The translations under genes were made by a program, and so were the position numbers. This document shows positions 24,909 through 36,874 of a stretch of DNA of 64,000 bases, piece by piece. The notes under the pieces are model-generated. The model was given only the letters and a program-made list of their open reading frames with translations, had not been told where the DNA came from and did not search any database. The first letter of the stretch is position 1. Each line of letters begins with the position of its first letter. Source of the DNA: Labilithrix sp. (GTDB taxonomy: Bacteria; Myxococcota; Polyangia; Polyangiales; Polyangiaceae); the NCBI GenBank assembly GCA_028287035.1, contig JAQBQL010000106.1, positions 1 through 64,000 of the forward strand. Direction: 5' to 3'.

Positions 24909-25733
24909 ATGATGGGGAGAACGCTCGGCTCCGACTTCGACGACGACGACCTGCCGGGAGGGTCGCTCGATCTCGAGAAGGGCAGCATCGCGAGCACCCA
25001 TGGTGCGGCGGGGGCCAGCAGCTACGACGGTGGCGGCGTCGACTTCGACGACCCGTTCGCCGACGACGTGCCGGGGGGCTCTCTCGAGCTCGACCTGCCG
25101 TCGAACAGCGCGACGGCCATGCGCTCGAAGGCGCCGACCGCGCCCGCCCCGCCGCTCCCGCCGGGATCGCCGGTGCCCGATCTCGCTTTCGGTGCGCCGC
25201 GTGCGCTGGGTGACGCCCACGCGCCGGCTCGCCCCGGCGGTCCAGGAACGACCGCGTCCGGCGTCCACCCCCGGCCGCCGTCGGGCCACCCGCAGCAGGA
25301 ACGCGTCGCCCCGGCGCCGGCCTCGAGCCACCCGGGCATGGCGAGCTCGTACAGCTCCCAGCCGGGCGTCGCCCCGTCGCAGCGCTTCTCGCCCGCGCCG
25401 CCCTCGTCCTCGTCCATCGCGCTCGGCGCTCCGGTGCTGTCGAACAGGCCGTCCGCGGCCTCGGTGATCGCGAAGTACCCGCGCGCCCCCGAGAAGGTGT
25501 GGCAGACGCCGAAGTACGCCATCCAGGTCCTCGTGCGGCAATTCGAGCTGCGCACCGATCTCGAGTCGCTGCGCCGCCGGCGCTCGCCCGACGTCCCGCT
25601 CTACGAGGGGGCGCTACGCGCGTACGACCACAAGACGTTCCGGCTCGGCCTCTCGCTGCTCATCGCCTTTTCGACGGTGGCGCTGCTGTTCTTCTTCTCG
25701 CCGGTCATCCTGCGCTTCGTCCGCGCCGACTGA
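24909..25733 (+). CDS. Disordered C-terminally anchored protein
   Basis: A 274-residue protein. The N-terminus holds two copies of an acidic motif (DDDDLPGGSLDL near 11 and DDVPGGSLELDL near 52) separated by low-complexity sequence. Residues 65-185 are Pro/Ser/Ala-rich and probably disordered. A conserved-looking block (WQTPKYAIQVLVRQFELRTD) precedes a single membrane helix close to the end (about 247-270). The layout suggests a cytoplasmic protein tethered to the inner membrane by its tail, with short acidic docking motifs. I recognise no family. The start could be either ATG 24909 or 24912. Confidence 0.7.
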   Translation: MMGRTLGSDFDDDDLPGGSLDLEKGSIASTHGAAGASSYDGGGVDFDDPFADDVPGGSLELDLPSNSATAMRSKAPTAPAPPLPPGSPVPDLAFGAPRALGDAHAPARPGGPGTTASGVHPRPPSGHPQQERVAPAPASSHPGMASSYSSQPGVAPSQRFSPAPPSSSSIALGAPVLSNRPSAASVIAKYPRAPEKVWQTPKYAIQVLVRQFELRTDLESLRRRRSPDVPLYEGALRAYDHKTFRLGLSLLIAFSTVALLFFFSPVILRFVRAD

Positions 25734-25753
25734 CGCGAGCTCCGGCGCCGCGC

Positions 25754-26935
25754 TCAGCGCTGGGAGCGCGGGCCGCCGGGGCGCTTCCGCTCGGCGCGCT
25801 CGCTCGGCGGGGGCGGCTTGATGGTGGGCTGCCGCACGCTCGGCGCGGGGGGCTCCTCGCGCACGATGCGGGGCGCGGTCACTGCCTTCTTCATCTCGCG
25901 CATGCCGAGCTGGAGCCGGCGAATCACGGCCTTCTTCTGGCGATCTTTGTACTTTGCATGCGACGCCTCGCCGAGCTCGTTGGTCTGCTCGGTCATGCGG
26001 TCGATGACCTGGAACTCGCACACCACGAAGACCACCGGCCCGAGTGACCACGCGCTCGACGGCGCGCGCTCGAGCAGCTTGCGCGGCAGCCGGACCGGCA
26101 TGTCGACCACGAAGTGGATGACCCGGTAGTTGTCGGCCGAGAAGACGTTGTCGCTCGGCGTGTAGTCCTCGTCCGCGCCGGCCTGCATCTCGGCGAGGAA
26201 CGGCCGCAGGTGCTCGTGCGCCTGGCAGTACTGCTTGAACTGGAAGATCGAGTTGATGCTCTGCGAAGGGATGACGTAGTTGAACGGAAAGAGCTTCTTC
26301 TGCAGGTACTGGACGATCGGGAAGATGTCCTCGCGCTCCCGCGTCACGATGCGGAAGCGCAGCTTGTCGAAGATCTGCGCCGAGACCGCCTCGCGCTTCG
26401 ACAGCAGCTTCGTGTAGAGCGAATCCTTGTTCTTCCGTCCGCCGACGAACTCGGTGATCGGGAAGCCCTGGGCGAGCATGCTGCCGATCACCCGGTAGAC
26501 CTTCTCCTCGACGAGGTGGAAGATCTCCTGGTCGGACATCGGCAGCATGAAGAGCAGCTCGCGTCCGTCCAGGTGGTGGATGATGTGCATGCACTTGAGG
26601 ATGGTGCACGCGCACGTCTGCCGGTGGCCGTTGGTGGTCGCCAGCGCGAAGAGCTCCTCGACGCTCGCGTTCTCGACCGGCTTCGGGATCGGGTACTCGA
26701 AGTGACGGCGCAGGTAGCTGATCGCCTCCGACTTGATGGCGTCGATCCGCGCGCGGTCGGCGCGCTCCTCGGGGCGGAACTCCTGGGCCTGGAGGAAATC
26801 GGTGATCTCGTCGGCGTCGGCGAAGTTGAGCCGGTGCCAGTCGATGACCGAGTCGCCGCGGAGCAGGAGCCGGACGGCCTCGAGGTCGGCGAGGGTGAAC
26901 TCGTCGAGGGTCTTCAGGCGTTCGCGGGGCGCCAT
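25754..26935 (-). CDS. RelA/SpoT-fold nucleotidyltransferase-like protein
   Basis: A 393-residue cytoplasmic protein that I believe belongs to a myxobacterial family of unknown function. Its middle follows the order of motifs in (p)ppGpp synthetase domains: GGRKNKDSLYTKLLSK (165-180, like GR.K.PYSIYRKM), FDKLRFRIV (189-197, with D190 at the metal-binding Asp position), FNYVIPSQSINSI, NYRVIHF (269-275, like GYQSLHT), and CEFQVID (306-312, with E307 like EVQIRT), ending LGEASHAKYK (like AEYGVAAHWRYK). The N-terminal half has a separate helical domain with a Cys pair (CACTILKC). A proline/Arg-rich tail (350-393) follows. No HD hydrolase domain is present. Enzymatic activity and product are unproven. 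Confidence 0.75.
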   Translation of the reverse strand: MAPRERLKTLDEFTLADLEAVRLLLRGDSVIDWHRLNFADADEITDFLQAQEFRPEERADRARIDAIKSEAISYLRRHFEYPIPKPVENASVEELFALATTNGHRQTCACTILKCMHIIHHLDGRELLFMLPMSDQEIFHLVEEKVYRVIGSMLAQGFPITEFVGGRKNKDSLYTKLLSKREAVSAQIFDKLRFRIVTREREDIFPIVQYLQKKLFPFNYVIPSQSINSIFQFKQYCQAHEHLRPFLAEMQAGADEDYTPSDNVFSADNYRVIHFVVDMPVRLPRKLLERAPSSAWSLGPVVFVVCEFQVIDRMTEQTNELGEASHAKYKDRQKKAVIRRLQLGMREMKKAVTAPRIVREEPPAPSVRQPTIKPPPPSERAERKRPGGPRSQR

Positions 26936-26998
26936 GCTCGGGCGACCATACGCGAAACGGCGGCGCGGGTGGGCCGCTCGTGCGGGCGTCGCGCTGCG

Positions 26999-27313
26999 CT
27001 ACAGCGGCGGCGGAGGGGGCGGCGGGAGCGGGTTCGGCGACGGCGCGGGACCGAACGTGCTCGCCGGGGCGGAGCCTCCGGACCGGCCGCCCGACGTGCC
27101 CTTGCCGGCGCTGGTCGAGCTCGTGCTGGATGCGGAGGGCGCCGGGCGGGCCGACGTCCCCGTCGAGGCGCCGGGCCGGGCCTGAGGCGGGCTACTGCCC
27201 CCGCGTTGCGACAGGCCTGGGCTCTCGCACGCGGCGGCGAGCACGCCGAGCGCCAGGGCGAGCGCGGCCACGCAGGCGCGGCGCGTCGACAGGGGCGCCC
27301 GGGCGGCGCGCAT
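26999..27313 (-). CDS. Small Ser/Pro-rich lipoprotein
   Basis: A 104-residue predicted lipoprotein starting at ATG 27313, whose A overlaps the stop of the upstream gene (TGATG). The lipobox is VLAAAC (C29). The mature part is entirely low complexity, Ser/Gly/Ala/Pro, ending in a run of eight prolines and Leu, so it has no folded domain. Translational coupling with the small upstream lipoprotein supports it being real despite its composition. It may be a spacer or wall-associated peptide. Function unknown. Confidence 0.55.
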   Translation of the reverse strand: MRAARAPLSTRRACVAALALALGVLAAACESPGLSQRGGSSPPQARPGASTGTSARPAPSASSTSSTSAGKGTSGGRSGGSAPASTFGPAPSPNPLPPPPPPPL

Positions 27314-27516
27314 CACGCCGTCTTGTCGACGGGAGCCTCGAGCTGCGCGGCGACGACCGGCGCACCCGTGGAGCCAGTCTGACGACCGAGCGAGAGCGTC
27401 CCGACGAAGATCCCGATGGTCACCGCGAGCACCGCCACATGGCCCATGAGCGCACCCGAACAACCGGCGACGGCGATGGGCGCGAGCGCTGCGAGGAACC
27501 AGGGGGTCAGCTTCAT
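27313..27516 (-). CDS. Small lipoprotein with membrane segment
   Basis: A 67-residue protein starting MKLTPWFLAALAPIAVAGC at ATG 27516. The lipobox is AVAGC (C19), followed closely by a second hydrophobic stretch (about 24-43, HVAVLAVTIGIFVGTLSLG). The lipid anchor would therefore sit next to a membrane-spanning helix, which is unusual. It is first in a two-gene operon with the Ser/Pro-rich lipoprotein. No family recognised. Confidence 0.6.
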   Translation of the reverse strand: MKLTPWFLAALAPIAVAGCSGALMGHVAVLAVTIGIFVGTLSLGRQTGSTGAPVVAAQLEAPVDKTA

Positions 27517-27857
27517 ATCGTGGTCGTCTCCGTGCGTGCTTCTGAGGCGGGCTTCTGAGTAGAGGCAGCAGGGCAACGCGCCCTACATGTAAGACAAGCT
27601 ACGACACCCCTGGGGTCGGGTGAAGTTTCTATCGGGTGGTGCCCCGCTCGATCAATGCAATTCGGACCGAGACCCTCGCACGACACGTTCCATGTTCCGC
27701 CGCATGTCGCGGAAATCTCGAACGAAAGCAATCCCGGTAGTTTCGACGTCTCCGCGGCGGCTCGCGGCCCGCCACCGCGCGTCACGACGACCGCGGGCTC
27801 GTGGTCGGCGAGACACGGATCTCGACCCGGCTCCTCCAGACGGTTTATCGTCGCGAC
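27517..27857. other. Divergent intergenic region, 341 bases
   Basis: Separates the two tiny lipoprotein genes from the first DUF4266-DUF3570 module and must carry promoters for both. It is less GC-rich near 27560-27740. I see no coding frame with support. A short hairpin-like CACCCCTGGGGT occurs near 27605-27617. No convincing -35/-10 pair or known riboswitch is visible. Confidence 0.35.
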
Positions 27858-28352
27858 GTGCCGGCCAGCTCGTCCCCGCGGCTCCTCGCCACGCTTGTCG
27901 GAGGGCTGGGCAGCGTCCTCTGCGTCGCGTTCACGTGGTCGTGCACGACCGTGGACCCCGGACCGAACTTCGTCGTCCCCGACGAGCAGTTCGACGCCGA
28001 CTTCTTCTTCTGCCGCGTGGAGCCCGAGCTGCTGGTCGCGAAGCGGTGCGGGCCGGGGCCGGGACCCGGCGGTGGCCCGGCGAACAGCTGTCATTTCAAC
28101 TCGTCCGCGGTGAGCGGCATGGCCCTCACCGACCACGTCCCGGTCGACTGCGTCGACGGCCATCCCGTCAACCGCGCGCAGATCGGCGCCGGCAGCGGCC
28201 CCCAGGGCAACCTCCAGACGGTCTCGCTCGAGATGAGCCGCGACTACCTCACCGCGCCGCTCTACCTCCGGCCCTCCGGGCAGAATCACGAACCCATCTT
28301 CCCGCGTGAAGACCCCGTCGCCGACGTCATCCGCGAATGGGCCACGCGATGA
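27858..28352 (+). CDS. Secreted cytochrome-c-like protein with atypical C-X13-C-H motif
   Basis: A 164-residue exported protein from GTG 27858. The signal sequence is LLATLVGGLGSVLCVAF, then TWSC (C29, possible lipidation). The mature part has PELLVAKRC (C64), a Gly/Pro spacer, then NSCHF (C78, H79), and further Cys at 52 and 98. The framing and the C-terminus (PREDPVADVIREWA) parallel the downstream paralogue at 52418, which has a compact CX4CH motif. This looks like a c-type heme or heme-derived motif with an inserted loop. Whether heme binds is uncertain. Its stop overlaps the next start (ATGA). It opens the first DUF4266-DUF3570 module. Confidence 0.65.
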   Translation: MPASSSPRLLATLVGGLGSVLCVAFTWSCTTVDPGPNFVVPDEQFDADFFFCRVEPELLVAKRCGPGPGPGGGPANSCHFNSSAVSGMALTDHVPVDCVDGHPVNRAQIGAGSGPQGNLQTVSLEMSRDYLTAPLYLRPSGQNHEPIFPREDPVADVIREWATR

Positions 28353-29155
28353 GGAGGCTCGTCGCCCGCGCGGCGCTCGCCCTGGCCATCGGGGCGGCCG
28401 CCGTGCTCGGGGCGCCAGGCGCGGCGCGGGCCGACGAGGCGAGCGCCCAGGCCTTTGCCCGCGTCGTGGTCGACTCCGCCGAGCTCCGCTCCGGCCCCGG
28501 CATCTCGTACCGCATCATCGAGAGCGCGCGCCGCGGCGAGACGCTCGCCATCGACGGGCGGCAGGGCAGCGGCTTCTGGCTGCGCGTCCTCCTTCCCGAC
28601 GGCCGCGCCGCCTACGCGCTCGGCGACGAGGTGCAGGTCTTCGCGGTGAAGCCCGGCGAGCCCGACGCGCCGTCGCGACCGGGTCTCTTCGCGACCCCGC
28701 CGCTCCAGGGCGCCCACGCCGGTCTCGCCATCGTCGGCGGCCTCATGTCCATCCCGATCGCCGACAACTCTACGAAGGCCTTCGGGTACCTCGAGGTGCG
28801 CCCCTCGATCGTGCTCCACCCCACCGTGACGCTCGATGGGTTCCTGGGCGACGCGCTCACCGCCGACGGTCAGCAGATCCTGTTCGGCGCGGGGGCCACC
28901 GTCAACTTCGCGCCGACCTGGCCGGTGTGCCCGTTCCTCGGCATCGGCGGCGGCGGCCTCGCGGTCCGCCCCAACGCCGACTCGTTCGTGCTGAAGCGGC
29001 AGGATCTCTACGTCGCCCGCGCCGGAGGGGGTGTCCTCATGGCGCTCCGAGGACGTATCCTGGTGCGCCTCGAGGTCACGAACCTGTCGCTCTTCGACGC
29101 CGAGAGCTTCAAGAACGCGCAGACGTACTCGGGCGGTTTCGGAGTCTACTTTTGA
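28349..29155 (+). CDS. Exported SH3b-domain protein with barrel-like C-terminus
   Basis: A 268-residue protein from ATG 28349 with a signal peptide (cleavage after about residue 28, ARA). Residues 35-100 form a bacterial SH3 domain (VDSAELRSGPGISYRII, then FWLRVLLPDGRAAYA), normally a peptidoglycan or protein binding fold. The rest alternates polar and hydrophobic strands and ends in Phe (GGFGVYF), as in outer-membrane barrel proteins. It overlaps the gene before it by four bases and ends 8 bases before the DUF4266 gene. An envelope anchoring role for the module is inference. Confidence 0.75.
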   Translation: MRRLVARAALALAIGAAAVLGAPGAARADEASAQAFARVVVDSAELRSGPGISYRIIESARRGETLAIDGRQGSGFWLRVLLPDGRAAYALGDEVQVFAVKPGEPDAPSRPGLFATPPLQGAHAGLAIVGGLMSIPIADNSTKAFGYLEVRPSIVLHPTVTLDGFLGDALTADGQQILFGAGATVNFAPTWPVCPFLGIGGGGLAVRPNADSFVLKRQDLYVARAGGGVLMALRGRILVRLEVTNLSLFDAESFKNAQTYSGGFGVYF

Positions 29156-29163
29156 GGCCCACC

Positions 29164-29409
29164 ATGCGCTCGTTCCCGACCTGGTCGCGCGTCCTGCGGC
29201 TCGCGCGCGTCCTCGCTGCGGGCGGCGTCCTCGCGTCGCTGTCGGCCTGCGTCACGGTCAAGCCGCAGCAGCGCGCGGTCCTCGCCGACCCGATCATGCA
29301 GTTCGAGGGTGATCCGCAGCAGGCCCAGCAGCTCCGGCACGCCATCGACAACCGCGAGGGGTCCTACGGCGGTGGCGGCGTGTCGGGTGGAGGATGCGGC
29401 TGCAACTGA
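29164..29409 (+). CDS. DUF4266-type small lipoprotein ending CGCN
   Basis: An 81-residue lipoprotein, GAGG ribosome binding site six bases before the ATG. The lipobox is SLSAC (C29), then VTVKPQQRAVLADPIMQF, the conserved core that I recognise as DUF4266, and a Gly-rich tail ending GGGCGCN. Two cysteines two residues apart at the very C-terminus could bind a metal, heme or another thiol protein. The start codon of the downstream DUF3570 gene lies inside these last codons (overlap 16 bases), so the two proteins are made together. A paralogue with the same ending is at 50432. Molecular function is unknown. Confidence 0.85.
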   Translation: MRSFPTWSRVLRLARVLAAGGVLASLSACVTVKPQQRAVLADPIMQFEGDPQQAQQLRHAIDNREGSYGGGGVSGGGCGCN

Positions 29410-30653
29410 GACCGCGGCGGCTCGTTCCGGTGCTCGTGGCGGCGACATGGCTCGCGGCGGCTCCCGCACGCGCGCAGGTCGCCGAGGTCGACACGGCGCA
29501 CACGCTCTACCTCGAGTCGCCGACGCGCACGCACATGACCGTGTACACGCCGGGGCTGAACGTCTCGGCGACCCCGGCCGAGTGGATCACCGTCAAGGGC
29601 GGCTACGAGGCGGACATCGTCTCGGGCGCGAGCGTCGCGGTGAAGGCCGGACCGGCGTACGCGGCGGTGAACCCGGGCGCGGACGTGATCACCACGGCGA
29701 GCGTGCACGACGTCCGGCACTCGCCGAGCGGCGCGGTGACGCTTCGCAAGGGCGACGTCTCGTACACCGCGCAGTACAACTACGGGACCGAGAACGACTA
29801 CAAATCCCAGTCGATCTTCGTCGCCGCACGCACCGAGGCGTACGAGCACAACACCCAGCTCGAGATCTCGTACGCGCGCAACTTCGACCTCGTCTGCGAC
29901 CGCGTGCAGGCCGTCAACGATCAGGCGCCGCGGTACCGCGCGCTCGAGGACTCGACCGGCTGCTTCACCGGATCCGACCCGCTGCGGACCCGCCACGCCC
30001 TCGCCATCGACGGCCTGCAGGCGACCTGGTCGCAGTCGTGGACGCCCACCTTCGTCACGCAGCTCGCGTACACCGCGCAGCTCCTCGACGGCTTCCAGTC
30101 GAGCCCGTACCGCAGCGTCATCCTGGGGCAGGGGCTGAAGGCCCAGGAGCACCATCCCGATCAGCGCGCTCGGCAGGCGCTCGCGGCGCGCGCCAACCTC
30201 TACATCCGGCCGCTGAAGCTCGCGGTCCGCGTGGGCGGCCGCGTCTACCGCGACACGTGGGACATCACGAGCGGCACGGGCGACGTCGAGGTGGAGCGGT
30301 ACGTCGTGCTCGAGGGGCTCCGCGTGGCTGGCCGCTTCCGCTACTACCGTCAGACCGGCGCGTCCTTCTGGAGCGACGACTACACGGGCGGTGATCCGCC
30401 GCTCGGTCCGAAGGGCCAGTACTTCACGGGCGACCGCGAGCTGTCGCCGTTCTCCAGCTACGCGATCGGCGGCCGCCTCACGTACGCGCTGAGCCCCGCG
30501 AAGGGCCGCATGCTGGGCCTCTTCACGGGCCTCAAGCTGGGCGCCGCGATCGACGTCGTGCAGTTCGACTACACGGAGTACACGCTCGCGGGCACCCCGG
30601 TGACGGGGGCCCGCGCGCTCATCCTCGGCGCCAACGCCGGCGCCGCGTTCTAG
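29394..30653 (+). CDS. DUF3570-type outer-membrane protein
   Basis: A 419-residue protein with a cleavable signal (about 1-27, ending ARA). It consists of regularly alternating beta strands starting VDTAHTLYLESPTRTHM and closing in AGAAF, as expected of an outer-membrane barrel of the DUF3570 family. Its ATG is nested in the last six codons of the DUF4266 lipoprotein gene, with the purine tract GGTGGAGG abutting it. It is convergent with the trehalose synthase gene, the stop codons separated by only one base. A paralogue with matching arrangement is at 50632. A channel or conduit role is inference. Confidence 0.85.
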   Translation: MRLQLRPRRLVPVLVAATWLAAAPARAQVAEVDTAHTLYLESPTRTHMTVYTPGLNVSATPAEWITVKGGYEADIVSGASVAVKAGPAYAAVNPGADVITTASVHDVRHSPSGAVTLRKGDVSYTAQYNYGTENDYKSQSIFVAARTEAYEHNTQLEISYARNFDLVCDRVQAVNDQAPRYRALEDSTGCFTGSDPLRTRHALAIDGLQATWSQSWTPTFVTQLAYTAQLLDGFQSSPYRSVILGQGLKAQEHHPDQRARQALAARANLYIRPLKLAVRVGGRVYRDTWDITSGTGDVEVERYVVLEGLRVAGRFRYYRQTGASFWSDDYTGGDPPLGPKGQYFTGDRELSPFSSYAIGGRLTYALSPAKGRMLGLFTGLKLGAAIDVVQFDYTEYTLAGTPVTGARALILGANAGAAF

Positions 30654-30654
30654 G

Positions 30655-34035
<3,381 letters not shown>

Positions 34036-34169
34036 GGCGGCGACTCTAGGCCAAGTGACCGCGGGGGACGATGCGGCAAATGCCGGCACATTCCGTGCTT
34101 TTCTCGCGGGGGGGCGGCGGGAGCCCACGTGAATTCTGCAGGAAGGCCCGGGGCTGGTACACTTCCTCG

Positions 34170-35990
34170 GTGGGCGAGCGGGGTTCTCTCGATGCATTGC
34201 CGACGAGCACGCTCGGCCAGTACCGCGTGCGCGGTCGCATCGGCTCGGGCGGGATGGGCGACGTCTACGACGCGATCCACACCACGCTCGACAAGCGCGT
34301 CGCCATCAAGACGCTGCGGCGCCGGTTCCTCGAGGACCCCATCGTGGTCGCGCGCTTCCTCCGCGAGGGGCAGCTCGCCTCGCGCATGCGGCACCCGCAC
34401 ATCGTGGACGTCACGGACGTCGGCGTCATCGACGAGCTCCCGTGCCTCGTCATGGAGCACCTCGAGGGCGAGACGCTCGGGCAGGTGATCCGCCGTGACG
34501 GAGCGCTCAAGCCGAGCCAGCTCGTCGACATCCTGCTCCCCATCGTCGCCGCGGTCGACTTCGCGCACGAGCACGGCGTGCTCCACCGCGACCTCAAGCC
34601 GTCGAACATCTTCCTCGCGCGCTCCTGGAACGGGGAGGTGCACCCGAAGGTGCTCGACTTCGGCATCTCGAAGCTCGTGCACGAGGGCGCCGACGCGGCC
34701 CTCACCACCGACTCCTCCTTCGTCGGGACTCCGCACTACGCCTCGCCGGAGAGCGTGCGCGCCGAGAAGGCCCCGGACCGTCGCTCCGACCAGTACTCGA
34801 TGGGCGTCATCCTCTACGAGGGCACGACCGGCGTCCGTCCCTTCGCCGAGAAGGGCGGCAGCTTCGTGACGATGGCGATGGCCATCTGCGCGGGCGACTA
34901 CCGGCCGCTCCGCACCGTCAATCCCGAGCTCCCCGAGGCCTGGGAGCGCGTCGTGCAGCGCGCGATGGCGCTCGAGGCCGATCACCGGTTCCCGAGCATG
35001 CGCCAGCTCGGCGCCGCGCTCCTGCCGTTCGCGAGCGAGCGCGCGCGGGTCATCTGGTCGCCGACCTTCCGGAGCGACGGCACCGAGCGCGCGGTCCTTC
35101 CGCCGCCCGCCAGCGTGGGCTCCGAGACGCAGGTGCTGCGAGGCTCCGGCAGCGTCAATCCGGCCGGCCCGTCGGGTCCGTACCCGTCCGTCACGCCCCA
35201 CCACCCGTCGCACTCCGGGCAGCAGGCGCTGAACCGCACCGGACCGAGCTCGCTGCCCGCCGGCTGGGCGGCGCCGGTGCGTCCGTACGCGATGCCGCCC
35301 GGTCACCCGAGCGCGAGCGCGAACCTCGTGCTCGGCGGGACGCCGGCTCCATCGGCGTCGGGGCTGCCCCGGCTCGGCGCTCCCCACCTCACCGGCCAGC
35401 ACCCGTACCCGGGATCGCACGACGGGACGCCGAGCTTCGGCGCAGGGATCCACAGCTCGGTGCAGCCGCTGCCCGCGCCGCGGAAGAGCCCGGCGGCGCT
35501 CCTCGCGCTCGCGGCGCTGGTGTTCGTCGGGCTCGGGGTTGCGGCCGCGATCGTCGTGAAGGGTAGCGCCCACAAGGAGGCCGCCGCGGCGAGCAGCGGG
35601 CAGCCTCCGACCTCCTTCTCGGTCGACGTGCAGGCGCAGCCCGAGAGCGCGATGTTCGAGCTCGACGGCGCGGCGCTCGGGACCGGGCGCCTGTCGCGGA
35701 GCTTCGGACGCGACGGCCAGCAGCACGTGCTCCGCGTCTCGGCGCCCGGCTACGAGACGCTCCTCCTCCAGTTCGACGAGAACCGCCCGCCGCCGTCGCT
35801 CGTCGCGCTGCGCGCCGGGACGGGCTCGACGACCATGGCGGGGACCGCCGCGCCCTCCGCAACGCCGCCGCCGAAGGCGCCCACGGTGCAAGCGCCGCCG
35901 CCGTTCCGGCCCGGGCCCACTCCGCCGCCGACCGGCAAAAAGAGCACAGATCGCCCGCGGACCGATAACATCGACCCGTGGGAACAATAA
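34170..35990 (+). CDS. Ser/Thr protein kinase with membrane anchor and PEGA-like C-terminus
   Basis: A eukaryote-like kinase of about 606 residues from GTG 34170. The ORF extends to 34071 but the extra residues are unconserved. The Gly loop is GSGGMGDVY, the ATP Lys is K47, the catalytic loop HRDLKPSN (139-146), DFG at 163-165, and the activation segment ends ASPE. A Pro/Gly-rich linker (about 300-435) leads to one membrane helix (440-462), then a periplasmic beta segment (FSVDVQAQPESAMFELDG) resembling a PEGA domain. It heads an operon with a TPR protein and a receptor-like lipoprotein whose starts overlap in sequence, so the kinase may respond to envelope signals carried by them. Confidence 0.92.
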   Translation: MGERGSLDALPTSTLGQYRVRGRIGSGGMGDVYDAIHTTLDKRVAIKTLRRRFLEDPIVVARFLREGQLASRMRHPHIVDVTDVGVIDELPCLVMEHLEGETLGQVIRRDGALKPSQLVDILLPIVAAVDFAHEHGVLHRDLKPSNIFLARSWNGEVHPKVLDFGISKLVHEGADAALTTDSSFVGTPHYASPESVRAEKAPDRRSDQYSMGVILYEGTTGVRPFAEKGGSFVTMAMAICAGDYRPLRTVNPELPEAWERVVQRAMALEADHRFPSMRQLGAALLPFASERARVIWSPTFRSDGTERAVLPPPASVGSETQVLRGSGSVNPAGPSGPYPSVTPHHPSHSGQQALNRTGPSSLPAGWAAPVRPYAMPPGHPSASANLVLGGTPAPSASGLPRLGAPHLTGQHPYPGSHDGTPSFGAGIHSSVQPLPAPRKSPAALLALAALVFVGLGVAAAIVVKGSAHKEAAAASSGQPPTSFSVDVQAQPESAMFELDGAALGTGRLSRSFGRDGQQHVLRVSAPGYETLLLQFDENRPPPSLVALRAGTGSTTMAGTAAPSATPPPKAPTVQAPPPFRPGPTPPPTGKKSTDRPRTDNIDPWEQ

Positions 35991-36874
35991 GGCACTCCGG
36001 AGGCCCTCGCGCCGCGCTCGCGGCGCTCGCGCTGCTCGGCGCGCTCACGACGGCGGGCGCATCCTCCGCCCAGGCGAAGCAGGGGTCGGCACCCGCCGCC
36101 GCCGACAAGGACCAGCGGGCGAAGGACCTCTATGCGAAGGGCGACACCGCCTACGCGGAGGGCCGCTACGAGGAGGCGCTCGCGTCGTTCCAGGAGGCGT
36201 ACGCGCTGAGCGGTCGTCCCCAGCTCCTCTTCAACGTCTCGAACGCGGCGGAGCGTCTCGGCCACTACTCGGAGGCGGTGGACGCGCTCGACAAGTACCT
36301 CGCGACCGGCAAGCCGAAGGACCGCGACGTCGTCCAGAAGCGCCTCGTCAACCTGAGGAAGCGCGTCGACGAGCAGAAGAAGGAGCAGGACCGGCTCGCG
36401 AAGGAAGAAGAGGACCGCCGCGCCAAGCAGGAGGCGGACCGCAAGAAGCTCGAGGCCGACCAGGCCGCCAGCGCGCCCGCGCAGCCCGAACGGCCGGCGC
36501 CGCCGCCGCCCGAGAGCCACACGCCGGTCGGCCCGATCGTCCTCATGAGCCTCGGCGGCGCCGCGCTCGTCGCCGGCGGAGTGTTCGGCGTCCTCACCCT
36601 GGGGGCCCGCAGCGACGTGTCCAAGGGGTGCAAGGACGCCGCGGGCGGTGGAAAGCTCTGCACGTCGGACGCGAGCTCCGCGATCGACAAGGAGAAGACG
36701 TTCTCGCTGGTGACGGACATCTCGCTCGCCTCGGGGATCGTGCTGGCGGGCGTCGGCGTGTACCTGCTCGTGAGCGGCGGCGACACGCACAAGGCCCACG
36801 CCGTGATGAACGCGCCCGTCCACCTCGCGGGCGGACCTGGGCAGGGAGGGATGTCACTTGTCGGCTCGTTCTGA
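35978..36874 (+). CDS. TPR-repeat envelope protein with two C-terminal membrane helices
   Basis: A 298-residue protein from GTG 35978, overlapping the kinase end by 13 bases. A signal or anchor segment (10-32) precedes two to three tetratricopeptide-like repeats (about 45-110; LYAKGDTAYAEGRYEEALASF). A Lys/Glu/Arg coiled coil (125-165), a Pro-rich hinge and two hydrophobic helices near the end (about 184-208 and 240-263) follow. This arrangement is frequent next to myxobacterial kinases. It probably links the kinase with the binding protein downstream. No enzyme motif. Confidence 0.8.
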   Translation: MGTIRHSGGPRAALAALALLGALTTAGASSAQAKQGSAPAAADKDQRAKDLYAKGDTAYAEGRYEEALASFQEAYALSGRPQLLFNVSNAAERLGHYSEAVDALDKYLATGKPKDRDVVQKRLVNLRKRVDEQKKEQDRLAKEEEDRRAKQEADRKKLEADQAASAPAQPERPAPPPPESHTPVGPIVLMSLGGAALVAGGVFGVLTLGARSDVSKGCKDAAGGGKLCTSDASSAIDKEKTFSLVTDISLASGIVLAGVGVYLLVSGGDTHKAHAVMNAPVHLAGGPGQGGMSLVGSF

